Shown here: positions 35,041-45,690 of the stretch, in pieces
How the letters are laid out: every line of letters starts with the position of its first letter
Position numbering within the stretch: position 1 is the first letter of the stretch
NCBI GenBank assembly: GCA_020631735.1
Contig: CM036159.1
Coordinates: 15,849,511-15,913,510 of the forward strand
From: Saccharum officinarum
Lineage: Eukaryota > Streptophyta > Magnoliopsida > Poales > Poaceae
Length of the DNA stretch: 64,000 nucleotides
Reading direction: 5' to 3'
The notes under the pieces: model-generated
Told to the model about the DNA's origin: nothing
The model's input: the letters and a program-made list of their open reading frames with translations, nothing else
The model's database searches: none
Program-made: the position numbers and the translations under genes

Positions 35041-35520
35041 ATGAGCTCGCTGCCGGCACATTCGTATCCAGCGGCATCAGCGGGTTTGGCTATGGTGTCG
35101 GTGTGTCGAGCGATCCTCCTCGTGGTCACCACCGTCGCGCTCGCCATCTACTTCTTCACCCGCAGCTCCATGCCCGTGTCCGCCGCCGCGCCACGGCCGT
35201 GACATCGAGCGGGGCATCGACGAGGCGACGCTCAAGGCGTTCCTAGCGGTGGCCTAAGCGGAGGCGAGGAACCGCCCGCGGCGGTGCAGGCGTGCTGCTG
35301 CCCCATCTGCCCACCTGTTCCATCAGGCCTGCGTTGACCCATGCCTCCGGCGGTGGCCCATGCGTCTGGTCTGCCGTTGCCGCTGCCGAGCCCCATGCGC
35401 ACGCCGCTTGCCGAGGTGACGCCACTGGCGTCCGCAAGTGCGCGCAGGTGCAGCACGCCCCATGCAGCACGACGCCATTGCCCACAGCACCCACGGCGCG
35501 GATCCATGTGCTGTCGTCCA
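35041..35520 (+). pseudogene. Captured RING-H2 (ATL-type) E3 ligase fragment
   Basis: The fragment opens with an ATG at 35041 and a hydrophobic segment (RAILLVVTTVALAIYFFTR), then RGIDEATLKAFLAVA, which resembles the ATL family's pre-RING region. After a gap comes HLFHQACVDPCLRRWP followed by VCR. This is the HxxH...VDPWLRR core of an ATL RING-H2 finger with a Trp-to-Cys change and a damaged final zinc ligand pair. A stop follows AFLAVA. ATL proteins are membrane-anchored ubiquitin ligases. This copy cannot form an intact RING. Confidence 0.65.
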
Positions 35521-35857
35521 TAGCCACTACCCTTTCTCCACCCATGCATGCGGTGGCGAACACGTCCCGCAGCCGAAACTCATCCGTGGTTGACGACTAC
35601 ACTGCGTCGGCACGCAAGAGGAACGACGCTCATGACGCCAGGTCGTAGCAAGGGCAGGCACGGCCGGGGACTCAGGGAGCGAACAGTTCCATTTCGACTG
35701 CCACATCAGCAAGCGGGTCTGACCAAGACCCGTTTGGACCTGCGACGCACCGTGAGCCAAGTTTGTGTAGCTAGACATGCATTTTAGAAGTTTGAGGACC
35801 TACATAACATACTTTGCCAAGTTAGAGGGCCGCCAGTGTATTTTACTCTTGGTTTCC

Positions 35858-36308
35858 GGCACCTGGTCGACTGGTCGCATATAGTTTGCAGTTTGGTGAA
35901 GCCTGAAGGCACAAAACTTTTGTCAAAAGGGAATCTGAACGTACGCATATTGTCATTGAAATTTTTAACACATTTATCATGCAACCATCCATATTTCACT
36001 TCGAACTTAAGAAAAAGTATGAGTGGGCACATGGTCGTCGACTTTGGATTCAAAGCATGTAGGGATACAAACTTGCATAAGAATGACCATTTGGCTTGAA
36101 CTCGGATCTATACCATTTCCCCATCTATATATGCTTGTGTCCGATCTGGACAATATGGCATGCTGTTTGGGTTGGACCAGGTCAAAACCACCTCCACGTC
36201 CGTTTCCTTTTCTTTCGGCCCATAACGTCTGGCGGCCCATTCCCTACCCACTGCTTTCCTGTGCTCCTTTTCTTGGTCGATGCTAGTTGCTATACTCTGC
36301 TAGTTGCT
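35858..36308. other. Right side of Pack-MULE host sequence and intergenic DNA
   Basis: No recognised gene. The stretch to about 36090 is open on the minus strand but unidentified. A GCTAGTTGCTA(C/T) motif recurs at 36287, 36300 and 36656, suggesting a local duplication around the next MITE. Confidence 0.3.
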
Positions 36309-36552
36309 ACTCACTCATCTCAAAAAAAAAAACAATTCTAGATCTGAGACAAATCAAACTTTTTAAATTTAATTAGGTTTATGAAAAATAATATCAACAT
36401 ATATATCTTCAAATAAGTTTACTATAAAAATATATTTCATAATTAATCTAACGGTACTTATTTGATATCGTAAATGTTCATATTTTTTCGCATAGATTTG
36501 ATCAAACTCAAAGTCGTTTGAAAATTGCATTTTTGTTCGACAGATGAAGTAC
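36309..36552. mobile_element. Degenerate Stowaway-like MITE
   Basis: An AT-rich 240-bp block whose interior matches Stowaway style (AATTAGGTTTATGAAAAATA, AAATATATTTCATAATTAAT, TTTGATCAAACTCAAAGT). The ends are imperfect: CTCACTCATCTCAAAA at the left and CTTCATCTGTC on the reverse strand at the right. The interior resembles the Stowaway at 6879-7130. Confidence 0.65.
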
Positions 36553-37294
36553 CGCAGTCAATGGATGAAAATCAGGCTCGGCTTCCAGTGAGGCGGCGAC
36601 CTTCCTGTGATCCAACCTTGCTGCACAACACCTTTTTAGCCATCAGTCAACAAATGCTAGTTGCTATGCTTGCAAGTGCTACTCACTCTTTATATTTTCG
36701 TAGAAAATGGATTTATGCACCATCACTTCATTTCCAAGGACAGATTTAATGGTGTGCGGGCTAGAGGGGGCTCGAGCCCCCCTACTGCTGCTAATCTCAT
36801 AGAGCATCTCTAAGAAATATGCCATAGCTACTTTTATGAGGAGAGATTGGAGGTTGAAGACGAACTTTCATCTTAGTATCTACTCTCTAGTTGGGGTTTT
36901 CCGATGCCGCATTGTGCGGTGCTGGAAATCAGTGGTGCATTGCCCTGCGCAACCGCGCAGGTTCAGTTGCCCGTCGGTAAATTTGCGAAATCGACAAATA
37001 ATGTACCACCTCATCTAGGATGGTTTGAATAATCAAACCACACATAATGCAAATGTTTTTAGAGGAGCTGGTGTGACAGCTCCCGTCCTCTATGTCATCA
37101 CTCTTCTGGCCTTGTTTAAAAACCCCATCCACATTGCTTTCTTGGACCTTTTCTCGAGCTAGAGCCCAGCGATGAAACTAGTCACGGACCAAACTACCAC
37201 GCCAGTTTGGAAGTCCATGTGGAGGGGTGATGTAAACGGAACGCCATTGTTGATACACTGTTATATTCATCAACTAGATACACTGTTATATCTA
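36553..37294. other. Intergenic, no gene seen
   Basis: This holds transposon-like scraps (for example GCTCGAGCCCCCCTAC near 36768) and a short duplication of GATACACTGTTATAT near 37254 and 37276. No supported coding region. Confidence 0.4.
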
Positions 37295-38986
37295 CAGCGC
37301 CGGTCCTGGGATTTTAAGGGCCCTCTGGCGAATTCGTCGCGACGGCCCCTCTAGACCATAAAACCTTATAATATATAGGCTAAATTTACTTGTATAAATG
37401 GGTACCAAATCCAATAATCTATTTTTAATTTAACATGTCTGATAATTATCAAGAGTGAGAAACCATGGAGACTAAAAAAGCATTATATTTGTACTTGTAT
37501 AACTAATATGATTACCTTAAATAAGAATAGAACTCCATCATATTCATTGCTTCTTATAAAAAGATATTTCTTCGGGCATTTCTTGATGCAAAATCATCAA
37601 GGACGGTATTGAGATTAATAGTGTCCAAGATATCCTTGTCGATGGTGCACATAGCCAAGCCATTTAACCTTTCTTGTGACATAGTTGATCTCAAATAGTT
37701 CTTCAACAACTTCAATTTTGAGAAACTTCTTTCGGCCGAAGCTACAGTCACAGGTACAGTTAAGAGAATTCGATAGGCAACTGAAACATTTGGATAACAA
37801 TCTGCATCCATAACAAACTTGAGAATCTCAGGCGCTGACATCAAAGAATCTGGCAAGGTCACTTGCAACACCTTTAATTCTAAAAAAAAATCATTGATCT
37901 CAACATCGGATGAGTTATTATAAGAAAATTTATCCACAAAAATCTTGCAGTGCGCCCAAAGATCAACTTCATCCAAGGATTTCAAATTTTCTGAGTTGAA
38001 CAAGAACCCAAAGACATTATCAAATGCCGTCATCTGCTCAAATCTAGTAGTCAATGAAGCAATTGCATTATCAATCATAATTAGGAAGTACTCTCTTTTA
38101 AAGGAGTCCACAACAGACTGTTGAGAGGCTTGTTGCACATCAAAGATTCTCTACCCTTATTATCAAGATTCTCCCAAGTTCTAGGATCAAAGATATCATG
38201 AAAAGAAGCTTGTTGCACATCATTAATTGAATTTTCAGGTTGAGAGGAAGGTTGTAGATTTTCATTCTCTATAGCATCAACTTGTTCACTTAAATTATCA
38301 TGAACTTGCTGTTGCTCTTCTTCTTCAACAACAGGTGCTTCTACTTCTACTGGGTTATCATCAGGCACAACACTACTTGAAGCTGAAAAAAACCTATATA
38401 AAGCACCTTGTTGTGATTGAACAAACTGTTCTTCTTGTCTTTTTCGTTTTCTTTTCGCAGCCCCCGACAAATGTTTCTTGGGTAACATTCTAAATTTCTA
38501 ACACCTAAATTAGAATAAAAACGTGATTATATAAGTACAAAGTAAGTAGTAGAAGTCTCCAATACTATACAAATAATTAATTTGGATAAAAAGAATAAAC
38601 GAGCATCAAGCAAAACAATACCTAGGGCCAGGACTGGACACGAACTGAAAGTCTGAAACAACGATCGCAATTCGCAACAACTGATCAGCGACCAGCGTCG
38701 CGGTATCGTGGAGGTGGATCCCTGCCTTGTCTGGCTCTCGGCGGCGTCTCCGACGTGGCGTCGCAAATCATGATCGCGTTAGCTGTCAGGCACTCGGGCG
38801 GCGGGCGTCGAACACGGAAGACGCGAGTAGCGACTCAGGAATCAGGATGGCCGCCAGCCGATGGAATTCTACTCGTGATCCTAGACTACGACAATCTTCT
38901 TGCTTCTTGGGCCGGCTGGCACCGTTCCTGTCTTCATTTTCTTGGGCCGATGTACTAGGGGGTGGGGGTTTTGTATACATGGGCTG
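37295..38986 (-). mobile_element. Internally deleted hAT element (ZMYM1-like transposase)
   Basis: An exact 8-bp target duplication, TATATCTA, occurs at 37287-37294 and 38987-38994. The element starts CAGCGCCGGTCCTGG and its other end on the reverse strand starts CAGCCCATG, fitting short hAT termini beginning CAG. The minus strand keeps only the two ends of a transposase gene. The 1.7-kb length compared with several kb for autonomous relatives indicates an internal deletion derivative. Confidence 0.85.
37554..38488 (-). pseudogene. hAT transposase remnant (N-terminal tail plus C-terminal dimerisation domain)
   Basis: The minus-strand ORF 38488-38081 starts MLPKKHLSGAAKRKRKRQEE, the basic N-terminus typical of plant zinc finger MYM-type protein 1-like hAT proteins, followed by an acidic low-complexity stretch. 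It runs, in another frame, into ORF 38138-37554. That ORF carries the hAT C-terminal dimerisation region: YPNVSVAYRILLTVPVTVAS, AERSFSKLKLLKNYLRSTMS and ERLNGLAMCTID. The TTF-type zinc finger and the catalytic core are missing, and the join is out of frame. The protein cannot catalyse transposition. Confidence 0.8.
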
Positions 38987-39335
38987 TATATCTATATGTG
39001 GTTAATTGTTGATGCTCCTTTTATGATACCCGATTAGTAAGCCCGCCTTTGGATCGTAGGAATTTCACGAGAATCGGTTATTTTCATAGGAAAATGCAGG
39101 AAATGGGGAATCATCTTGCATTCTAAAGGGAATTTAAACTTTGGAATCCATTTAGTTAGGGAAAAAAAATCAAATGAAACAGAATATCTTAAATGTTGTA
39201 TACTAATGCCATTTGTGAGAAAGCATGCATAATGTATATACATACATTTTTATGTACAGCAACTTCGATATGTTATCTTACATATTTAATTTGCTACTTC
39301 ATATTTTCATCTGTAATGATAGGGATGGAAGTGTA
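38987..39335. other. Intergenic with probable MITE piece
   Basis: GCCCGCCTTTGGATCGTAGG near 39041 and the inverted TTGCATTCTAAAGGGAA near 39116 resemble the ends of a small grass MITE. The boundaries are not secure. No gene is seen. Confidence 0.35.
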
Positions 39336-39585
39336 TCAAGGGCCTTGTTTAGTTCCCAATTCCTTCTCCAAAATTTCACTATGCAAAAAGGAGATTCTCC
39401 ATCACATCAAAATGTCGGCAAATGCATGAAGTACTAAATGTAGATGAAATCAAAATTAATTGCACAATTTTATTATACTTTGCGAGACGAACATTTTGAG
39501 TCTAATTAATTAATTTTTGAACAATTTTTTGCACTAAAAAACAAAACGCGCTACAGTGTTCTGCGGCTACCTCACCTCCAAACGT
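39336..39585 (+). mobile_element. Tourist-like MITE
   Basis: It starts GGGCCTTGTTTAGTTCCCAA and contains GATTCTCCATCACATCAAAA, GTACTAAATGTAGATGAAA, CGAGACGAACATTTTGAGTC and GCGCTACAGTG. The right terminus is decayed. Confidence 0.75.
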
Positions 39586-40194
39586 CTCTTGATGTCTTCA
39601 TATGTTTATTTGCCTTGTAAAGTTGATGTACTTATGGCATCCCTTCACATGCACCTACGATGTCTATATATGAACTTGTGAAGTTTTTTGTTGCACGGAG
39701 ATCTTTTACATGATTATTACACATGCATTACATGAACCTGTGATGTCTATATTTGTGAAGCTACTTTTTTTGCCCCCAACATATTGCTGGTATACACAGC
39801 GTCAGAGAGCACTTCAATAAAAATGATAGACAGAGACCACATTTTAGCTTTCTGTACATGGCGTCATTCAAAGTCCAAATTAATCATGTGTTTACGTTCT
39901 GAGTGGTAAGGAAGTATTCCAGGACAAATTTTACTACATGATGTACATAAAGACGAAAATGTCTTTTCCAGGACTACCATTTAACAGCAGATAAGTTTAA
40001 GCGGATACGGCAAATAAGGAAACAAAACTTTTAGGGCTTATTTAGATCTCATGATTGAAACCAATATCTAGAAAGTGTTTCTCATTTTATTATTACATTA
40101 TTTTCCAATTCCTCTCAATTCATAAGAATCAAATAGGACGTTAGGACAAATAAGGCACCATATCAAATTCCGATGGTAAATAAGGAATTCAGGG
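39586..40194. other. Intergenic, no gene seen
   Basis: AT-rich DNA with short dispersed motifs and no supported coding or RNA gene. A GGGCTTATTTAGATCTCATG near 40034 may be a MITE terminus. Confidence 0.4.
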
Positions 40195-40339
40195 TAATTA
40201 TAGACTAATTAGGCTTAAAAGATTCGTCTCGTGGTTTCCAACCAAACTATACAATTATTTTTTTTCCTACATTTAGTACTCTATGCATGTGTCCAAATAT
40301 TCGATGTGATGGAATGAAAAAAATTTAGGTGAGAATTAA
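40195..40339 (-). mobile_element. Partial Tourist-like MITE
   Basis: Reverse-strand family motifs TATAGACTAATTAGGCTTA, GATTCGTCTCGTGGTTT, CATTTAGTACTCTATGCATG and ATTCGATGTGATGG are present. The left end is missing or merged with unrelated sequence. Confidence 0.65.
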
Positions 40340-40574
40340 GGCCATGTTTAGTTCCCAAAAACTTTCAAGATTCTCCGTCACATCGAATGTTTAGACACAT
40401 GTACGGAGCATTAAATGTAGATAAAAAAAACTAATTCACAGTTTAATAGAAAAATCACAAGACGAATCTTTTGAGCCTAATTAGTTCATGATTAAACACT
40501 AATTAACAAATAGAAATAAAAATGCTACAGTAACCGAAACAAAAAAAAATATTTCGCGAACTAAACACACACCC
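40340..40574 (+). mobile_element. Tourist-like MITE
   Basis: Its ends are GGCCATGTTTAGTTCCCAAA, and GGTGTGTGTTTAGTTCGCG on the reverse strand. The interior has GATTCTCCGTCACATCGAAT, GCATTAAATGTAGAT, CGAATCTTTTGAGCCTAAT and AATGCTACAGTAACCGAAAC. This is one of the best-preserved members of the family in the window. Confidence 0.88.
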
Positions 40575-40776
40575 TAGACACCACGGACACAGCAGTAGTA
40601 CAGATAGCAGCTTGCCTTCTATCCAGATCGTACTCGTATAGTACGTGCTACTCAAGAGGTAGGGTGCCACAGCGGCAATAATGTGCGTGCATGTGCTTTA
40701 TGCGCTGGCTACCAGGCTATGCTTCAATAAACCACAATACTCAATAGGGCATAGGCCCTGTTGCCTTTTTTTTTAG

Positions 40777-40973
40777 GCAGTCTCAGTGGAGTTTTGTAAG
40801 AATTTTATAAGTATTAATTATGCTGATGTGGCATTATATTAATGAAAAGAGAGATGAAAATTTTTTTATGAAAGTAGGGAGAGTTTTATGGGGATGAAAC
40901 TCTTCTACACCGTTTCTAAAATTTAGATGTGTTAGAAGCAGTGACATAAAATTTTCAATGAAACTAGCCTTAT
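40777..40973. mobile_element. Short MITE with GGC ends
   Basis: The left end reads GGCAGTCTCAGTGGAGTTTT and the reverse strand of the right end reads GGCTAGTTTCATTGAAAATT. The interior is AT-rich with GATGAAACTCTTCTACACCG. These inverted ends resemble known grass MITEs. No target duplication was confirmed. Confidence 0.55.
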
Positions 40974-42255
40974 AAGCCATACTTTTTTAGCTAATAAACA
41001 TTATTTTTCTCTCGTAATAATCCAATCAATGAGCGGTCGTCGTGAAGCATGTGCCCACAGTCGCTGCGTGTTTGTGTGTCTGTGACGTGGAAACCAAGGA
41101 CACGGACACGGAGCGCGGCCGTAGTCGTCCATGAGGAGATGACGGCGGAGGGGGGACCGCGCACAGGCACAGCTTGTGGCTGGGGCTAGCGGACGAGCGA
41201 GCCCAGTTGGCAACATCTGGCCATCTGGGCGTGGCTTCCACGAGTCCACGACGGATCGTGCACCGGAGTGGCGGAGTACCACACGCCACAGCGATCACTG
41301 GAGTATTATTAATATCTTACTGTATCTCCGAACCGCTAGGAATGTGCCAGCGAAGCGAACACGGCCGACGGCGACAGCGGAATAACAAGGGAACGCAGCG
41401 CGCGTCGGCGAGACTCTACGATGATGGATGGAGATTGGAGCTGCACCTGCACGCGCGCGAGACAAAGCCTGGAAAGATCCACCAGTCGCATATCCAGCCG
41501 ATGGATGGAGTCAGGCCTGCATCGCCTATCCGCCAATTCGGCAGCTCAGATGGAGGTGCACACTGCACAGGATGGAGCCAAAGACCGTGACAACCGTACC
41601 GGACCGAGTACTGCCGAAGAAAACCGCCGCCATCTGTTGCATGAGGGAGGCATCTGAGCTACTCCAGCTAGGCGACGGCACGAGTCACGCCGTGCAGGAG
41701 TAGTACGAGTGCTGCCCGTCAGCAAGCCGCGCTTCTACCCTCGCGTGTCTTCAATTCGCTTGCACGTGAAATGAACGGAGGCAGTTGGCACAGGACGGGC
41801 CGGGGTCCCGAATCCCGATCGTGTAGGTGACGAATGATCCTCTCTTCCTCTGCATTGATTGATGAAAGATGATGGAACCAGGAACCGTGACTTTTTCTTG
41901 TGCAATTCTGGAGTGTGGCGGGAGTACCCGGTGATGGACAGGGTAGTTGGATCACTCCCCTGTCCATGCATGATGCTTCATCATCATGATCCTATCCCGA
42001 TCCCTCGGACACATGTGCCACTGTACACCAGCGAGTGCTCCTCCTGGCTACTGTAGTAGTTTGATGATGCATCTGCCTGGAAATGACCGTGACTACATCG
42101 CAGAAACTGTTTTACGGCGTCCGTTGTTATCGATCCGGGTAACTTTTACTGCTGTCGTACTGCATAGCCCTGCTAATGGGTGGGATTCCAACCCGTTTTC
42201 ACCCCATCCTATATTTAATTAATTATTTTTTATTTCCAGCCCACCCCGTTCCAAA
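40974..42255. other. Intergenic, no gene supported
   Basis: Mixed composition with several overlapping short open frames in GC-rich 41040-41760 that show no domain. A MITE-like fragment (TTTAGCTAATAAACATTATTT) lies near 40990. I do not support a gene here. Confidence 0.35.
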
Positions 42256-42340
42256 TTAGCTTCGACCTGACCCAACCCGACCCACGCTGTCTTGGATTCC
42301 ATAGCCATGCTCGCGATGGCAGGCAGCAAGCAACAACCCA

Positions 42341-42802
42341 CTATTTCTTGGAGGTGCCTGGCGCAGCGTCGCAGGCATCGAGGGCCGACGCCAGCTCCCC
42401 GGCCTCGTGCAGGCGGCGGACCTCCTCGGCGCCGCCCAGGTGCCGGCCGTCTGCGAACACCTGCGGGAGCAGCGGCGGCAGGCGGCCGCCTCCGTCGTCG
42501 CCGAGCGCGGCGCGGAGCTTGCCTTTGAACCCCGTGTGCATGGACAGGCCGCGCTCATCGACGCGCACGGCGTAGCTGCGCAGGATCGCGCTCGTGGACC
42601 AGCACTCCTCGTACCTCTACCGGATCCCACGGACGCTGGTGCGGTACACGACGACTCGGCCCGCGCGCTCCGGCTGCGGCGGCGGGTTCAGCGACGGCGA
42701 GGCCTTCTTGGCTAGCTTTGTCTTGGCGTTGATCTTTTTCCTGGAACACGTGGACCCACGCCCGCGTGCTTGGACCCCTTGCAGCCCGTCCACATGCACC
42801 AT
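42341..42802 (-). pseudogene. Glutaredoxin-like protein with an in-frame stop
   Basis: On the minus strand a single frame from ATG at 42802 gives a basic, low-complexity N-terminus, then VVVYRTSVRGIR. A TAG follows (42617-42619), and the same frame continues RYEECWSTSAILRSYAVRVD, ERGLSMHTGFK, LPPLLPQVFADGRHLGGAEE and VRRLHEAGELASALDACDAA. This is the order of the plant glutaredoxin-domain proteins of the VVLYTTSLRGxRxTFxxC type (C-terminal PQVFxxGxxxGGxxEVxxLHExGEL). The usual CPYC active site is absent in that class. The only lesion visible is the TAG, so it is either a young pseudogene or a consensus error. Its length (about 154 codons) is shorter than many relatives. Confidence 0.65.
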
Positions 42803-42884
42803 GCGCCACGGCGGCGGGCAAGGAATGGAAGGGAAAGGAGCAGCCCGCTTGTCTTTTAACCTGAACTTTTTCAGTCAACTACCA

Positions 42885-42997
42885 TGTTCGTTTATGCTGA
42901 AATTTGACTTATGCTGATACTTATGCTAAAATATTATGAAAAGAAAATGTTATTTCATGGCTGAAAAGTAGCGCTGAATAAACTCAAACGAACAGGA
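42885..42997. mobile_element. Short MITE (GTTCG ... CGAAC type)
   Basis: It starts TGTTCGTTTATGCTGAAATT and ends AATAAACTCAAACGAACAGG. The interior ATTATGAAAAGAAAATGTTATTT and GGCTGAAAAGTAG is shared with the copy at 43853-43953. Confidence 0.6.
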
Positions 42998-43236
42998 TGA
43001 ACGAATAGTGTTTTTCTCTGACAATAAATCAGCGAACTGTACTTTCCACCGTAGTTTTTCAGCCAAGCGAACGGTGCCACCCGCCCGGTGGCCCCAAGGA
43101 TCCCTACCCTCCATCACCAACAGCGCTGACGAGCAGGTAATTAAGGCCGTCGGAACAAAAACTGCCTGCTTGCATTGCATGCGCGCACCGGCGACGCGGC
43201 TGGTTAACTTGCCCTTATGTTTTATCGATGCCACGT

Positions 43237-43545
43237 AGGGTGGGTTTAATTTCTCATTTCACCTAAAATTTTTTGAGTTTTGGCATATCCTTTTATAGAA
43301 TAGAACTAAACACCATGCAATTTTTTTGGTAAAAATATATTCATTCTCCATTTTGGATTTTGACCTTAAGAGGGAAAAAAAAAGCCAAAATGACAAAAAG
43401 CCCTCACCACCTCATGAAAAATTTGGTATTTTGGATGAAACTAAATATATCCATGGAATTTTTGGCATTTTACATTTCATCATTCCGAAGTAATTGGTAT
43501 TTTACATTTTGCATTCTATGGGAACTAAACACAACCGTAGTATTT
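43237..43545. mobile_element. MITE-like AT-rich element
   Basis: The block runs from GGTGGGTTTAATTTCTC to GGGAACTAAACACAACC. It contains repeated TTTGGYATTTTACATTT and GAACTAAACACCATGCA motifs typical of grass MITE ends. Boundaries are approximate. Confidence 0.45.
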
Positions 43546-43852
43546 GTGTCGTCGCTGCTCCCGTGCTCTTAGGATTGGAGAACTGGTCTGGCTCCGGCAC
43601 GCGCCCACGCGACACATGTGTCGTGCGCGAGAGAACAAAGTACGAAGTAGACAACTTACATTACATGCCCAAGAACACAAGTATACAACTACAAAGTGCC
43701 CGCGTCTTCTATCAACAAACGCAAGCGTAGAGTCGTGGAGACAGAAATACTTCTCATCAATCTTCCATTCCATCTGAAATTGTTGTCGTCTAGGTGACGC
43801 GATGCGATTGGACCCAGCGCAGGGGTTGGAAAGAAGAAGGCTTTCACTGTGT

Positions 43853-43953
43853 TCGCTTATGCTGAAATTTGACTTATACTTAAATTTGACTTATACTTAT
43901 TTATTATGATAGAAAAATATTGTTTGTTAGCTGAAAAGTAGAAGCAAACGGGT
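43853..43953. mobile_element. Second copy of the GTTCG-type short MITE
   Basis: TGTTCGCTTATGCTGAAATT is followed by TATTATGATAGAAAAATATTG and ends TTAGCTGAAAAGTAGAAGC then AAACGGG. It aligns with 42885-42997. Confidence 0.6.
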
Positions 43954-44134
43954 GCTTGATTTCCCAACTGACGATCGGGGGAGCCGGATACGATCGCGGT
44001 CGGAATCATGGGGCATGGATCATGATGGCCACGATAAATTTAAAACTGTAGGCTAAATTCGCAAGCAAGATTATTCCTCGCTAGAGTAGGGCCGGGGATG
44101 GGGACAGTGAGATGGCGCCTGGGCCCTCCACTCT

Positions 44135-44814
44135 TAGTGATGAAAGCGGACGGAAACGAACGGAAAATCGCTCTACCGTTTTCATTTTCATATTTTTAAA
44201 CGGAAACGGGAGCGGGAGCCGGACAGCCGGAAACGAAAACGGCAGCGGGATAAACGGTAATACGAAAACGGGTAAATACGGTCGGAAAATAGACGAAAAC
44301 GAACGGTAAGCGGAAACTTAAGCCGGAACATGTATGCCGCATATAAAATATATATTGCCCAGTGCCCACACATAAATACGCTCGTAGATGAATGAATTAT
44401 TAGATGATGAAAGGGCGGACACTATCACACTGCTGTGCACTCTACCAAAACAAAAAAAATGATGACTTTAATATATATGTGACATGTCCACACAGATGAA
44501 AAGAAAAATAAAAGCAACTCAGGCATGTGCTTTCATGGCCCAACAGGTCCAACATCTCCTAAAAAAAAAAACAGGCCCAACAGGCCCATCCCGTTTTGAA
44601 GAAAAACGGGACGAAAAACGGGATATCCCGGTTAAAAACGGGATACCGCAAATACGGACGGACAAATGCTCTACCGTTTTCGGTCCCGTTTCCGTTTATG
44701 CCGTCTCGTTTTCGGTCCCGTTTCCGTTTATCCCAGAAAAAACGAAAACGGTCGGGAAAAAACGGTATACGGTTGCGGATGAAACGGGATTCATCCCGTC
44801 CGTTTTCATCCTTG
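44135..44814. mobile_element. Ac/Ds-like hAT element (680 bp)
   Basis: The left end is TAGTGATGAAAGCGGACGG and the right end on the reverse strand is CAAGGATGAAAACGGACGG. These closely match the 11-bp Ac/Ds termini (YAGGGATGAAA). The flanks are a perfect 8-bp duplication, TCCACTCT, at 44127-44134 and 44815-44822. Both subterminal regions are dense in AAACGG or CCGTTT motifs, the known binding-site motif of Ac transposase. There is no transposase ORF, so it is a non-autonomous Ds-type element. It lies about 115 bp left of the first copy B block. Confidence 0.93.
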
Positions 44815-45387
44815 TCCACTCTGTCCGGCCACGCGGGACGTGGATAGGCACGTCGACCGGGTGGCGTAATTGCCAGGCATGGCGGGGGCCGGCCGCCGGC
44901 CGGTGGCTGCGCTGCGTCAACGTCGATCACGGGACGGGACAGCAGCTAAGCAACCAACTGTCTGTGTAGAGGAGAAATCCAATTTGGTGTCTCGCTCGTC
45001 GCTCGGCTAGCGGTGGTAGAGTCACCAAACATCAGTCGAGGCCTCGACGGGGAAAAAAATCAACGCAAGATAGAATATACGGAGGAGGACGATATCCATT
45101 CGCGTGGAATATCCAGAATGGCAAATGCTACCACTACTATTTTCTCTAGAATTTTTTGAAAACACGCTCTTGATGGATACTGGATCACGTAGTTGGACAA
45201 TGTAGTCGAACAAACTGGCGTACTGTAGACTTTTCACGTTAGCCAGTCAGAGATCACACCTTTGCTGCACTTCCCTTTTTACTGTCGATAATAAAGAATC
45301 CGATGAAAGAGCTACTTCCATGCAGCAAGCTAAAATCCTGCTCATGTAGTCACCGAAGCGCCTACTAATTCAGAGAACTAAGCCCCT

Positions 45388-45690
45388 TTCGATGGCAGAA
45401 ACGTCTCGGTCTCTCGGATTCTAAGGTGAATCACCAGAATCGCTGCTAAACACCTAAATAGGTGACAAAAACGTTTCAGATTCTCAGATAAATGTTTCTC
45501 GTTTTTTTACTAGGAATAGAATCACCCAAATAGATGTTTTGCAGTGATTCTCGTTCATTTCAAAGAGAATCTAGATCAATAACTAAACATTTCACCGATT
45601 CTTACTAAGTGATTCTAATTTCAATAAATAGAGAAACGTTTCGAAAGAGAATCTAAATCTGAAAAGAGTTTCGAGGAGAACTGTGGCCCT
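45388..45690. mobile_element. Copy B-specific 300-bp insertion
   Basis: Copy A reads AAAGAACTAATAGACACTG where copy B has about 300 extra bases between AGAGAACTAA and CGATAGACACC. The insert has inverted GATTCTC / GAGAATC and GAAACGTTT / AAACGTTTC motifs spread along it, consistent with a hairpin-forming MITE. Its ends (GCCCCTTTCG, and AGGGCCACAG on the reverse strand) pair poorly. Confidence 0.5.

Larger units (their letters stand above)
34050..35848. mobile_element. Pack-MULE (Mutator-like, 1,799 bp) with 250-bp inverted repeats
   Basis: The terminal inverted repeats at 34050-34299 and 35599-35848 start GAGTAAAATACACTGGCGG. They match over 250 bp with only about ten differences by eye. The flanking TTGGTTTCC at 34041-34049 and 35849-35857 is a perfect 9-bp target duplication, diagnostic of Mutator-like elements. 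The interior is GC-rich and holds fragments of at least two unrelated host genes instead of a transposase. That defines a Pack-MULE, mobilised in trans. The near-identical ends imply fairly recent activity or ongoing conversion. Confidence 0.93.

Noticed and set aside
35232..35563. Minus-strand open frames in the right half of the Pack-MULE
   Set aside because: The + strand carries the RING-H2 fragment; the antisense frames have no domain.
41001..41760. Cluster of short overlapping open frames in GC-rich DNA
   Set aside because: No domain, frames on both strands overlap, and no promoter or splice structure could be argued.
42256..42630. Alternative minus-strand Ala/Arg/Ser-rich frame over the glutaredoxin-like region
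   Set aside because: A different frame carries the conserved glutaredoxin-family motifs; this one is a shadow.
44559..44930. Open frames rich in Arg, Phe and Pro
   Set aside because: They are translations of the AAACGG/CCGTTT subterminal repeats of the Ac/Ds-like element.
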